In this document: in pieces, positions 6,519 through 12,501 of the stretch
Layout of the letters: every line of letters begins with the position of its first letter
How positions within the stretch are numbered: the stretch's first letter is position 1
NCBI GenBank assembly: GCA_963834365.1
Contig: CAWIBS010000012.1
Location: 1 to 12,501, forward strand
Direction of reading: 5' to 3'
DNA: 12,501 bases
From: CAWJAP01 sp963834365
GTDB lineage: Bacteria > Acidobacteriota > Vicinamibacteria > Vicinamibacterales > Vicinamibacteraceae
Made by a program: the position numbers and the translations under genes
The notes under the pieces: generated by a model
What the model was told of the DNA's origin: nothing
Database searches by the model: none
What the model saw: the letters and a program-made list of their open reading frames with translations, nothing else

Positions 6519-7622
6519 TTACTTCGCCGGGTTGTCGAGCATGAGTTGCCGGACCCAGACGCCGCGCGTGGTTTCCACGGTGTCGCCAAGCGGTAGGGCG
6601 CCGCTCGTTTCCGTCAACGGTCCGGCGGCCGGCCGGTTCGAAGGCGGGGCCGGCGCCAGCCCTCCGACGCTGCGCAGCGCGCGTGACGGTCTCGGGCGGG
6701 AGACGCGCGCTCAGAATCGGCTTGCCGATTTCCGGACGGGGGAGCCGCGTCGAACGCATGCTCCAGCACGTCCAGCCGCGTCGGGCTGGCGAAGATCGTG
6801 AAATGCTCGCGCCCGCCGGCCTTGTCGATCACCCAGTAGACTTCCTGATCTTTCTGACTCTGCGTGCCCGGCAGCCGATGGGGCTGACCGGCGGGCAACG
6901 GATTGCTCAGACTCTGGCCGGGCAGCGGGAACAGCATGTGAGACTCGCCGCGGTCGTCCTCGTTGACGATGTAGACGTAGGTCGGGACGGAGGAACGAAG
7001 CTCGGCAAACAGATTGTCCCCCGGCTCCACGCGCGAACCGACGGCAGCCGAATCTTCTGTCCGTCCACCGCACGATAGAGCGCGGCTTCCATCGTGTAGG
7101 CGGGCGTCGCCTCCGCCGGGGCCGGCTGGCGCGAGACGGCGCGGCCGCCGCGGCGGCGGTGTCCGACTGTGGCGAGCCCCGCTCCATGGCCAGATACGCG
7201 ATCCCCATGGTCAACAGGATGCGCGACCGCGGACGCCGCGAGCGCGATTCGGCGCACGTTGGCCGTGAGCCATCCGCGTTCGACCTCCGGCGTCGCGCCC
7301 AGCAGGCGTGCCAGCGCCGATTCGAACGCGCCGGCGCCCTGGTACCGCTGCCGCGGATCGGGATCCAGCGCGCACTGGACGGCCTGAACGAATTCCTCCG
7401 GCAAATCAGGGCGGACGTCTCGAAGATGGTGCCGCTCCTGCCGCCGATGCGCGGCCTGGACGTCTTCCCGGGTCCGCCCGTCGACCGGATACGAGTCGGT
7501 GACGAGGTGATAGAGGAGCACGCCGAGGCTGTAGATGTCCGTCGCCTTCGTGCGCGGCTGTCCTTCAAAGACTTCCGGTGCGAGATAGAGCGGCGTCCCC
7601 GCGAAATCGTTCACGACGTGCC
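6519..7622 (-). pseudogene. Broken Ser/Thr protein kinase with DUF4384 domain: 5'-truncated and multiply frameshifted
   Basis: The piece begins inside the kinase domain at FAGTPLYLAPEVFEG (activation-segment end, subdomain VIII) and continues through DIYSLGVLLYHLVTDSYP (subdomain IX) to about 7270. The ATP-binding lobe, HRD and DFG motifs are absent. A transmembrane helix (ILLTMGIAYLAM) lies near 7200-7245. A DUF4384 domain follows, with VEPGDNLFAEL, TYVYIVNEDDRGE, LFPLPG and GREHFTIFASP (about 7035-6760). The Pro-rich tail ends in MLDNPAK and TAA at 6519-6521. Reading it whole needs about five frame changes, near 7245, 7125, 7040, 6745 and 6690. Kinase + DUF4384 proteins are, to my knowledge, typical of Acidobacteria and Deltaproteobacteria-like genomes. 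Either the gene has decayed or this stretch has low base accuracy. The 5' truncation coincides with the junction at ~7620. Confidence 0.82.
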
Positions 7623-7853
7623 GCCGCGCGCGTCGCGGTCGGCGATCGTGCGCGAGAGCAGCTGCTCCACCGGCCGGTAGAGCACGGACACGGTGATGAA
7701 TACCGCCGACCACAGCAGGGTGATGTGGCCGTAGTCCTCCTTCGACAGCGAGTAGCTCGCCAGCGAGAAGTAGGCGAACGTGATGATGCCGGTGGCGCCT
7801 ATCCCCAGGGATAGGATCGCCGCGCCGCGCCCGTACGACCTAGAAACGGACAA
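7611..7853 (-). pseudogene. N-terminal fragment of a polysaccharide flippase (MATE/Wzx-like), 3'-truncated at the junction
   Basis: An 80-codon open frame starting with TTG at 7853 and ending at a TGA that belongs to the fused kinase sequence. It shows the first two membrane helices of an oligosaccharide flippase: AAILSLGIGATGIITFAYFS (about residues 11-30) and LLWSAVFITVSVLY (about 46-59), separated by the YSLSKEDYGHI loop typical of the family. Full-length members are roughly 400-500 aa, so over 80% is missing. The last residues (GGTS) come from beyond the breakpoint. The start overlaps the methyltransferase stop by 14 bp, which supports coupling with that operon. The intact protein would move lipid-linked glycan across the inner membrane. 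Confidence 0.72.
7612..7632. other. Probable chimeric or recombination junction
   Basis: On the minus strand the flippase reading frame (ending ...TIADRDARG) passes within about 20 bases into kinase sequence (VVNDFAGTPLYLAPE in another frame). Both genes lose their remaining parts exactly here. The crossing sequence is a low-complexity GC run of GCGCGCGGCGGC type, which could give microhomology. No transposase, att site or target duplication is visible. The breakpoint cannot be placed more exactly without homologues. Confidence 0.7.
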
Positions 7854-8460
7854 GCAGCATGGTCCAGGGGAAGGGCGAGCGGGCCTCCTCGACCGTGCCG
7901 TAGCGCGAGAGCAGCGAGACGAACTCGCGCTTGGACCAGTGGTTCATGTGGCCGGGCGTGTTGCCGAGGTGGCGCCAGTAGGCGCCGCGCGCCATGTTGA
8001 GCCCGCGCCAGAGCGGCTCGCGAGGCACGGACACGAGCAGGTGGCCGCGCGCGACACGGGCCATCTCCGCGAGCGTCGCCTCCGGCTCGGGGACATGCTC
8101 GAGCACCTCGATGGCGCTGGCGAGGTCGAACTCGTCGTCGGAGAAGGACAGCCGCGTGGCCTCCTCCGCGCGGAACTCGAGGTTGGGCCGCTCGCGCTTC
8201 TCCCACTCGGAGCGAAGCTTCGGGTCCTCGAGGTCGATCCCCACGATCCGGCCATCGCCGAGCCGCTCCGCCCACTCGAGCGTGAGCACGCCCTCGCCGC
8301 AGCCAACGTCGAGGATCGACGACGGCGCCGCCTTCGTCCAGAGCTCGTCGAGGGTCGAGTGGAAGCCGCCCATCAGGCGCTTCACCACCGGGTTCGACGA
8401 GCCGTACTTGTCGAAGGTGTTGCCGGTCGGGACCTCGGCCGCCGTCGTGCCGCCGCTCAC
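7840..8460 (-). CDS. Class I SAM-dependent methyltransferase
   Basis: A 206-aa Rossmann-fold methyltransferase. Motif I is ILDVGCGEG (residues 49-57), the acidic end of strand 2 is GIDLED (74-79), and the post-II segment is SAIEVLEHVPEPE (115-127), which is typical of Methyltransf_11/ubiE-type small-molecule enzymes. A later HMNHWSKREF segment (171-180) matches the region often following the core in glycan-locus methyltransferases. The start is GTG: its codon overlaps the TGA of the upstream glycosyltransferase as GTGA, a 4-bp overlap. The downstream flippase start overlaps its own end. The probable role is methylation of a glycan or its lipid carrier. The acceptor is unknown. Confidence 0.88.
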   Translation of the reverse strand: MSGGTTAAEVPTGNTFDKYGSSNPVVKRLMGGFHSTLDELWTKAAPSSILDVGCGEGVLTLEWAERLGDGRIVGIDLEDPKLRSEWEKRERPNLEFRAEEATRLSFSDDEFDLASAIEVLEHVPEPEATLAEMARVARGHLLVSVPREPLWRGLNMARGAYWRHLGNTPGHMNHWSKREFVSLLSRYGTVEEARSPFPWTMLLVRF

Positions 8461-9539
8461 AGCTTCAGGGCCTCTCGGTCCTCCGTCTTTCCGGTGGCGC
8501 GGCCCGACTGCGCGCCGGTGGTGGCCGGCTGGCCGCTATCGGGGCTCCCGGGCTCGTAGTGCGACGGCGCCACGCCGAGCTGGAGCTCCACCCGCCGGAC
8601 GCGCTCGAGGACGCGCTGCTGGAGGACGCGCGTACCGGCGAGGATGTCCCCGATCACGCCGAGGGCGGCGAGCTGCACTGCGACGATGAACATCGTCGAG
8701 CCCAGGATCAGCGACTGGATGTGCCCGCCGGGGTCGTCCGAGAAGAAGAAGAAGTAGAGGAAGCGCGCCCAGATCACCACGCCGACGAGCGCCGCAAGCG
8801 CGGCCGCCGCCATGAACACCCGCAGCGGCTCGTACATCGCGTAGATACGGAATATCGAGACGGTGTTGCGCCGGACGTACGACCACATCGACGGGAACAG
8901 GCGAGACTCGCGCGTCTGGTCGTTCGTCCGGATTGGGACGTGGTCGACCGCCACGAGCATCTTGCCCGCCTGGATGATCGACTCGAGCGTGTAGGTGAAC
9001 TTGGAGACCACCTGCATCTGCAGCGCGGCCTCGCGGTTGTACGCGCGGAAGCCGGAGGTGGTGTCCGGCACGTTCGTGCCGGAGGCCCGCCGCACCACCG
9101 CGCTGCCGAGACGCTGAAGCCGCTTCTTCAGCGGTGAGAAGTGCTCGATCTGGTCGGTCTTACGGTCGCCGATCACCATGTCGGAGTCGCCGGTGAGGAT
9201 TGGCCCGACGAGCTTGGGGATGTCGCCCCCGAAGTACTGGTTGTCGGCGTCCGTGTTGACGATGATGTCGGCGCCGAGCTTCAGCGAGGCGTCGAGGCCG
9301 GCCTGGAACGCCGCGGCCAGCCCTCTGTTGTTCGTCAGGCGCACCACGTGGTCGACGCCGTGCTTGCGTGCAACCTCAACCGTGCGGTCGGTCGAGCCGT
9401 CGTCGATCACGAGCCATTCGACCTGCTCGATCCCCTCGACTTTGCGCGGAAGGTCAGCGAGCGTCGATGGAAGGGTCAGCTCCTCGTTGAAGCAGGGGAT
9501 CTGGATGATCAGCTTCACAGCCTTCGTAGCGTAGTTCAC
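8457..9539 (-). CDS. GT2-family membrane glycosyltransferase (dolichol/undecaprenyl-phosphate sugar synthase-like)
   Basis: A 360-aa GT-A-fold enzyme. It shows IIQIPCFNEE (residues 11-20), VIDDGSTD (44-51) and the metal-binding DxD in NTDADNQY (Asp97, Asp99), then TSGFRAY near 161-167. Two C-terminal membrane helices lie at about 229-256 (ending in a run of Phe) and 267-290, followed by a basic amphipathic stretch and a ~40-residue disordered hydrophilic tail. Members transfer a sugar from a nucleotide sugar to a polyprenyl phosphate or to lipid-linked glycan. The start shown is GTG at 9539. Homologues I recall begin with (M)KLIIQIP, so the GTG at 9518 is an alternative. It is first in the minus-strand set and couples to the methyltransferase by a 4-bp overlap. 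Confidence 0.9.
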   Translation of the reverse strand: MNYATKAVKLIIQIPCFNEELTLPSTLADLPRKVEGIEQVEWLVIDDGSTDRTVEVARKHGVDHVVRLTNNRGLAAAFQAGLDASLKLGADIIVNTDADNQYFGGDIPKLVGPILTGDSDMVIGDRKTDQIEHFSPLKKRLQRLGSAVVRRASGTNVPDTTSGFRAYNREAALQMQVVSKFTYTLESIIQAGKMLVAVDHVPIRTNDQTRESRLFPSMWSYVRRNTVSIFRIYAMYEPLRVFMAAAALAALVGVVIWARFLYFFFFSDDPGGHIQSLILGSTMFIVAVQLAALGVIGDILAGTRVLQQRVLERVRRVELQLGVAPSHYEPGSPDSGQPATTGAQSGRATGKTEDREALKL

Positions 9540-9588
9540 ACGCCCGTCACTCCAGCCCGCCTACGCGCTCGTACCGTGCGTCCGAGCA
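9540..9588. promoter_or_regulatory. Short divergent intergenic region between two glycan gene sets
   Basis: Only 49 bp separate the divergent GTG start at 9539 and ATG start at 9589. It must contain, or overlap with, the promoters of both sets. I cannot identify a -35/-10 pair or operator, so the regulatory role is inferred from gene orientation alone. Confidence 0.3.
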
Positions 9589-11238
9589 ATGGCCAAGCTC
9601 ATCGCGGTGTGCGTGGCGTTCGGGGGCCTGTCGCTGGTGCTGCCGTCCGAGGCCAGCTACGACCCGTGGGCATGGCTCGTCTGGGGCCGCGAGCTGGCTC
9701 ACCTGCACCTCGACACGACCGGCGGGCCGTCCTGGAAGCCGCTGCCCGTGCTGGTGACCGCGCTGGCGTCGCCGCTGTCCGCGCTCGATTCCGGCCTGCC
9801 CGCGGCGATCTGGATGACCGTCGCGAGGGCCGGCTCGCTGTTGGCGCTCGCTCTGGCGTTCCGGCTGACCCGGCCGCTGTCCGGGGGCGGTATCCCCGGG
9901 ACGATCGCGGGGATCTTTGCGGCGGGCGCCCTGTTCCTTGTTCCCGACTGGTTCCAGTTCGCGGCCCAGGGCAGCGAGGCACCCATCGCCATCGCACTCA
10001 TTCTGTGGGCGGTGGAGCGCCAGCTCGACGGCCGCCCGGAGCACGCGGTCGCGCTTGGCACCCTCGCCTGCCTGCTGCGGCCCGAGCTGTTCCCGCTCCT
10101 GGTCGTTCTCGGGGCACTCCTGTGGCGCGCCGCGCCGGAATGGCGGCCGCTGCTGCCGGCGGCATTGGTCGTGCTTGCGCTGGCCTGGCTCGTGCCCGAG
10201 TGGGTCGGCGCCGGCAATCCGCTCGACGGTGGCGAGCAGGCTCGCAGCGAGCCGGCCTGGAGCCTGTCGCATGCCGAGTCGCCCTGGCTGCGTGCGCTTC
10301 GGCGGCTCCACAACCACACTGGACTGCTGATCGAGCTGCTGGCGAGCGGCGCCGTCCTCTGGGCGCTCGCTCGCCGGAAACTGGCGGTGCTGGCGCTCGC
10401 CGCGGCCGCCGCGCTGCTCGCGGCGATGTACGTGGCCATGACCCAGGCCGGCTTCTCGGGGAACCCGCGCTATGCCGTCCCGGCCGTGGCGCTCTGGTGC
10501 GTGCTCGCCGGCGTGGGGCTGGCGCGGCTGCTCGAAGTCCGACGGGGTGGAGTCGCGGTCGGAGTGGCCGGCGCTCTCGCCCTCACTGTGCTGGCGGCTC
10601 CGGGCGTGAACGCACGCATCGAGCGGCTTCGGGTCGAGGCACACGAGGTCGGACGGCGCATGGACCTGCACGACCACCTCTCTGAGGCGGTTCGTCGCGC
10701 GGGCGGGGTCACGGCCGTGAACCGGTTCGGCCCGGCCACGGTGAACCGGGCGCTCGAGACACACCTCGCCTGGGAGCTCGGCCGACCGCTCTCCCAGATC
10801 GAGACGGCCGGCGGCCAGGGGGTGGTGTTCTCATCCTTCCGCGAGTTCCTCGCTGGCCGGCGTCCCGTGCGCCGGCCTGCGGACGCCATCGCGCTGGCGC
10901 GAGCGGGGAGTTGGAACGTCTACATCCGCAGGTCCGTTTACACGACCTTTGCAGGGATTTCACACCTGCGGCTGAGTAAGAGGAATCCGGGTATCAGGGG
11001 CGTATTGATCGGAGCGCAAGGCGGTCACACGGTGCCAACACCTCTGCTAGCCTGCGCTGTCTTCCAGAACCCCGAAGTATGGAGCCTTGAGCACAATGAC
11101 GACCGTCCTCGCCTACCTGGATCCCGGCAGCGGGAGCATGATCCTGCAGATCATTGCGGGTGGCCTCGCGGCGGTCGCCGTGACAGCCAAGCTCTACTGG
11201 CACCGCATCCTGAAGTTCCTGCACATCCGCAAGGATGA
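9589..11238 (+). CDS. Multi-span membrane protein, probable GT-C-fold glycosyltransferase; C-terminus probably over-extended
   Basis: An Ala/Leu-rich integral membrane protein with about nine or ten predicted helices up to residue ~345, then a soluble domain. Residues 22-31 (ASYDPWAWLV) put an Asp (Asp25) in the first extracytoplasmic loop, where GT-C transferases using polyprenyl-phosphate sugars carry a catalytic acid. The SWKPLPVL segment that follows is a recurrent motif in similar actinobacterial proteins. The convincing protein appears to end around residue 448 (GSWNVYIRR, to about 10932). The remaining ~100 codons run through lower-GC, intergenic-looking sequence and overlap the next gene by more than 140 bp in another frame, so a stop has probably been lost or the true end lies near 10932. 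ATG at 9589 has no strong Shine-Dalgarno. Assignment to GT-C is moderate. A polymerase/ligase-like role is possible. Confidence 0.75.
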   Translation: MAKLIAVCVAFGGLSLVLPSEASYDPWAWLVWGRELAHLHLDTTGGPSWKPLPVLVTALASPLSALDSGLPAAIWMTVARAGSLLALALAFRLTRPLSGGGIPGTIAGIFAAGALFLVPDWFQFAAQGSEAPIAIALILWAVERQLDGRPEHAVALGTLACLLRPELFPLLVVLGALLWRAAPEWRPLLPAALVVLALAWLVPEWVGAGNPLDGGEQARSEPAWSLSHAESPWLRALRRLHNHTGLLIELLASGAVLWALARRKLAVLALAAAAALLAAMYVAMTQAGFSGNPRYAVPAVALWCVLAGVGLARLLEVRRGGVAVGVAGALALTVLAAPGVNARIERLRVEAHEVGRRMDLHDHLSEAVRRAGGVTAVNRFGPATVNRALETHLAWELGRPLSQIETAGGQGVVFSSFREFLAGRRPVRRPADAIALARAGSWNVYIRRSVYTTFAGISHLRLSKRNPGIRGVLIGAQGGHTVPTPLLACAVFQNPEVWSLEHNDDRPRLPGSRQREHDPADHCGWPRGGRRDSQALLAPHPEVPAHPQG

Positions 11239-11287
11239 GCCCGAAGCGCCCAAGCCCGACACCGCGCGCAGCTCCGACGCGGCCTAG
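11096..11287 (+). CDS. Small conserved membrane-associated protein (63 aa)
   Basis: The protein starts MTTVLAYLDPGSGSMILQI, then a single hydrophobic segment (about residues 13-31, MILQIIAGGLAAVAVTAKL), a basic amphipathic stretch (YWHRILKFLHIRK) and a charged tail. I recognise the YLDPGSGS...LYWxRI pattern as a recurring small protein beside surface-polysaccharide and methyltransferase genes in Actinobacteria and others. Its function is unknown. ATG at 11096 is preferred, with GGAG at 11081-11084. A TTG nine bases upstream (11087) is in frame and would add three residues. It overlaps, in a different frame, the doubtful 3' extension of the preceding membrane-protein frame and precedes the kinase-like methyltransferase by 46 bp. 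Confidence 0.75.
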   Translation: MTTVLAYLDPGSGSMILQIIAGGLAAVAVTAKLYWHRILKFLHIRKDEPEAPKPDTARSSDAA

Positions 11288-11301
11288 CTAGTTTTCCGGG
11301 T

Positions 11302-11333
11302 GGGCGGACGCGGGAGCCGCCCGGCTTCCCTTT
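11302..11333 (+). terminator. Weak candidate hairpin between small protein gene and methyltransferase
   Basis: GGGCGG (11302-11307) pairs with CCGCCC (11317-11322) around a 9-nt loop, followed by GGCTTCCCTTT. The T-run is short and the next ATG is immediately downstream (11334), so this may equally be a 5'-leader structure of the methyltransferase gene or chance in GC-rich DNA. Confidence 0.25.
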
Positions 11334-12501
11334 ATGTCCACGCCTGAAACGCCCACCACGTCAGCGCGCGCCGGCCTCGAGCCTGGTTCTTTTCGTGACC
11401 CCGAGAGCCGCGTGTTCTATGCGGGCGACGAGGTGTACCGGGCGCTCTCTGCCGACGGACTGACCGACTTCGAGGCGCTCGAAGCCACCGGCCTGCTGGA
11501 CGACGAGCGCATCGTGCGCACCGAGCGTGCAGGCGATGTTGCAGCCCTGCGCGACCTGCTCGTGCACGAGCCCGCGGCGGTGCTCCGCCACGAGCGCATC
11601 CCGTTCGTCTCGTATCCGTACGAGTGGACCTTCTCGATGCTGAAGGACGCGGCGCTCCTGCAGCTCGACCTGCTGCTGGCCGCCCTCGAGCACGACATGG
11701 TGCTCAAGGACTCCACGCCCTACAACGTGCAGTTCAAGGGCGCGCGTCCCACGTTTGTGGACGTCGGCTCGTTCGAGCGGATTCGCGAGGGCGAGCCGTG
11801 GGTCGGCTACCGGCAGTTCTGCATGCTCTACCTCTATCCGCTGCTCTTGCAGTCGGCGAAGCGCGTGCCGTTCCACCCCTGGCTGCGCGGCTCGATCGAC
11901 GGCATCAGGCCGAGCGAGATGCGCCCGCTGATGAACTTCCGCGACCGCTTCCGCAAGGGCGTCTTCACCAACGTGATCCTTCACGCGAAGCTCGAGGAGC
12001 GCTACTCGGACAAGCCGCAGCAGGTGAAGGACGAGGTGAAGCGCGTCTTCAAAAAGGAGCTGTTCGTGGCGAACGTGCGCAAGATGCGCAAGCTCGTGCA
12101 GCGGCTCGACTGGGACCCGCCTAAGGGCGTCTGGACCGCCTACGGCGAGCGCAACAGCTACACCGATGACGACGCTCGGCGCAAGGACGACTTCGTCCGC
12201 CAGGTGGCCACGAGCCGCGACTGGAACCTCGTCTGGGACATCGGCGCCAACAACGGCCGCTACTCGCGCATCGCCGCCGAGGGCGCGCGCACGGTGCTGG
12301 CCGTGGACGCCGACCAGGGGCCGATGGAGCTGCTCTACCGCGACCTTCGCGGAGAAGGCAACGACCAGATCCTCACGCTCACGATGAACCTCGCCGACCC
12401 GTCGCCCGGCCTCGGCTGGCGCGGGCTCGAGCGCAAGTCGCTGCCCGAGCGCGGCAAGCCGGACCTCGTGCTGGCGCTCGCGCTGGTGCACCACGTGGCC
12501 A
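11334..12501 (+). CDS. Kinase-like domain fused to class I SAM methyltransferase (NoeA-like), partial at right edge
   Basis: Open from ATG at 11334 to the window edge, 389 codons with no stop. The N-terminal half (about residues 20-240) carries a degenerate protein-kinase/APH-like active site: a catalytic-loop-like LKDSTPYNVQF (Asp126-x4-Asn131) and a metal-loop-like FVDVGSFE (Asp143-x-Gly145), preceded by a hinge-like RIPFVSYPYEW segment. The second half is a Rossmann methyltransferase with WDIGANNGRYS (301-311) and VLAVDAD (321-327), broken off at LALALVHHVA just after the strand-4 region. Proteins of this layout are commonly labelled class I methyltransferase or nodulation-protein NoeA-like. 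A role in modifying surface glycan fits the neighbours. No clear Shine-Dalgarno precedes the ATG. The family call is good, whereas kinase activity is inference. Confidence 0.8.
   Translation, partial: MSTPETPTTSARAGLEPGSFRDPESRVFYAGDEVYRALSADGLTDFEALEATGLLDDERIVRTERAGDVAALRDLLVHEPAAVLRHERIPFVSYPYEWTFSMLKDAALLQLDLLLAALEHDMVLKDSTPYNVQFKGARPTFVDVGSFERIREGEPWVGYRQFCMLYLYPLLLQSAKRVPFHPWLRGSIDGIRPSEMRPLMNFRDRFRKGVFTNVILHAKLEERYSDKPQQVKDEVKRVFKKELFVANVRKMRKLVQRLDWDPPKGVWTAYGERNSYTDDDARRKDDFVRQVATSRDWNLVWDIGANNGRYSRIAAEGARTVLAVDADQGPMELLYRDLRGEGNDQILTLTMNLADPSPGLGWRGLERKSLPERGKPDLVLALALVHHVA

Noticed and set aside
5507..6544. A 345-codon plus-strand frame opposite the hydrolase
   Set aside because: The minus strand carries a signal peptide, Ser122 elbow and His272, so this is the antisense shadow.
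7600..7640. Insertion sequence or prophage boundary at the junction
   Set aside because: No transposase or integrase gene, terminal inverted repeat, target duplication or tRNA is visible nearby.
9141..10685. A 514-codon plus-strand frame spanning the divergent promoter
   Set aside because: It is antisense to the GT2 gene in its first part and out of frame with the membrane protein in the second; no domain is visible.
9547..10764. A 405-codon minus-strand frame opposite the GT-C-like gene
   Set aside because: Arg/Gln/Pro-rich antisense composition, while the plus strand encodes regular membrane helices.
10948..10969. GCAGG...CCTGC inverted repeat as a terminator of the membrane-protein gene
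   Set aside because: Only a 5-bp stem with a 9-nt loop and no T-run; too weak to call.

Overview
This is a GC-rich window from an environmental bacterium, and it looks like two unrelated pieces joined near position 7620. The left piece (1-~7620) resembles an Acidobacteria-type chromosome (possibly Vicinamibacteria). It carries a periplasmic-type molybdenum hydroxylase operon, a Ser/Thr kinase of the kinase + DUF4384 type, 9-bp-period CCACGAAGG/CCACAGAGG repeats, and a heptamer AATTGTA-type inverted repeat. The right piece (~7620-12501) resembles a Thermoleophilia/Solirubrobacterales-type actinobacterial cell-surface polysaccharide locus. Both taxonomic assignments are inferences from family resemblance, because no search could be run.

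Left piece. A tight plus-strand operon (29-4927) encodes a Tat-signal [2Fe-2S] subunit, a molybdopterin subunit, a FAD subunit with four extra cysteines placed as in PaoB/HcrB [4Fe-4S] proteins, and a five-helix di-haem-type cytochrome b. Together they suggest an exported molybdenum hydroxylase (PaoABC-like architecture) that passes electrons to the quinone pool through its own membrane cytochrome. The substrate is unknown. After a gene-poor stretch (4928-5485) that ends in a 78-nt imperfect palindrome of 7-bp units, a secreted alpha/beta hydrolase lies on the minus strand (5486-6403). Next come the C-terminal half of a kinase lobe, a transmembrane helix and a DUF4384 domain (6519-~7622, minus), broken by about five frameshifts.

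Junction. On the minus strand, the N-terminal ~75 codons of a polysaccharide flippase run straight into the middle of the kinase domain near 7612-7632. Both genes are truncated at the same place. This is either an assembly chimera or a real recombination scar, and it should be settled before any synteny is drawn across it.

Right piece. Two divergent gene sets are separated by 49 bp. The minus set is a GT2 glycosyltransferase, a class I methyltransferase and a truncated flippase, translationally coupled by 4-bp and 14-bp overlaps. The plus set is a GT-C-like multi-span membrane protein, a 63-aa membrane-associated small protein, and a kinase-like/SAM methyltransferase fusion (NoeA-like) that runs off the right edge. 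The set fits assembly, modification and export of a lipid-linked surface glycan. Many starts here are GTG or TTG.
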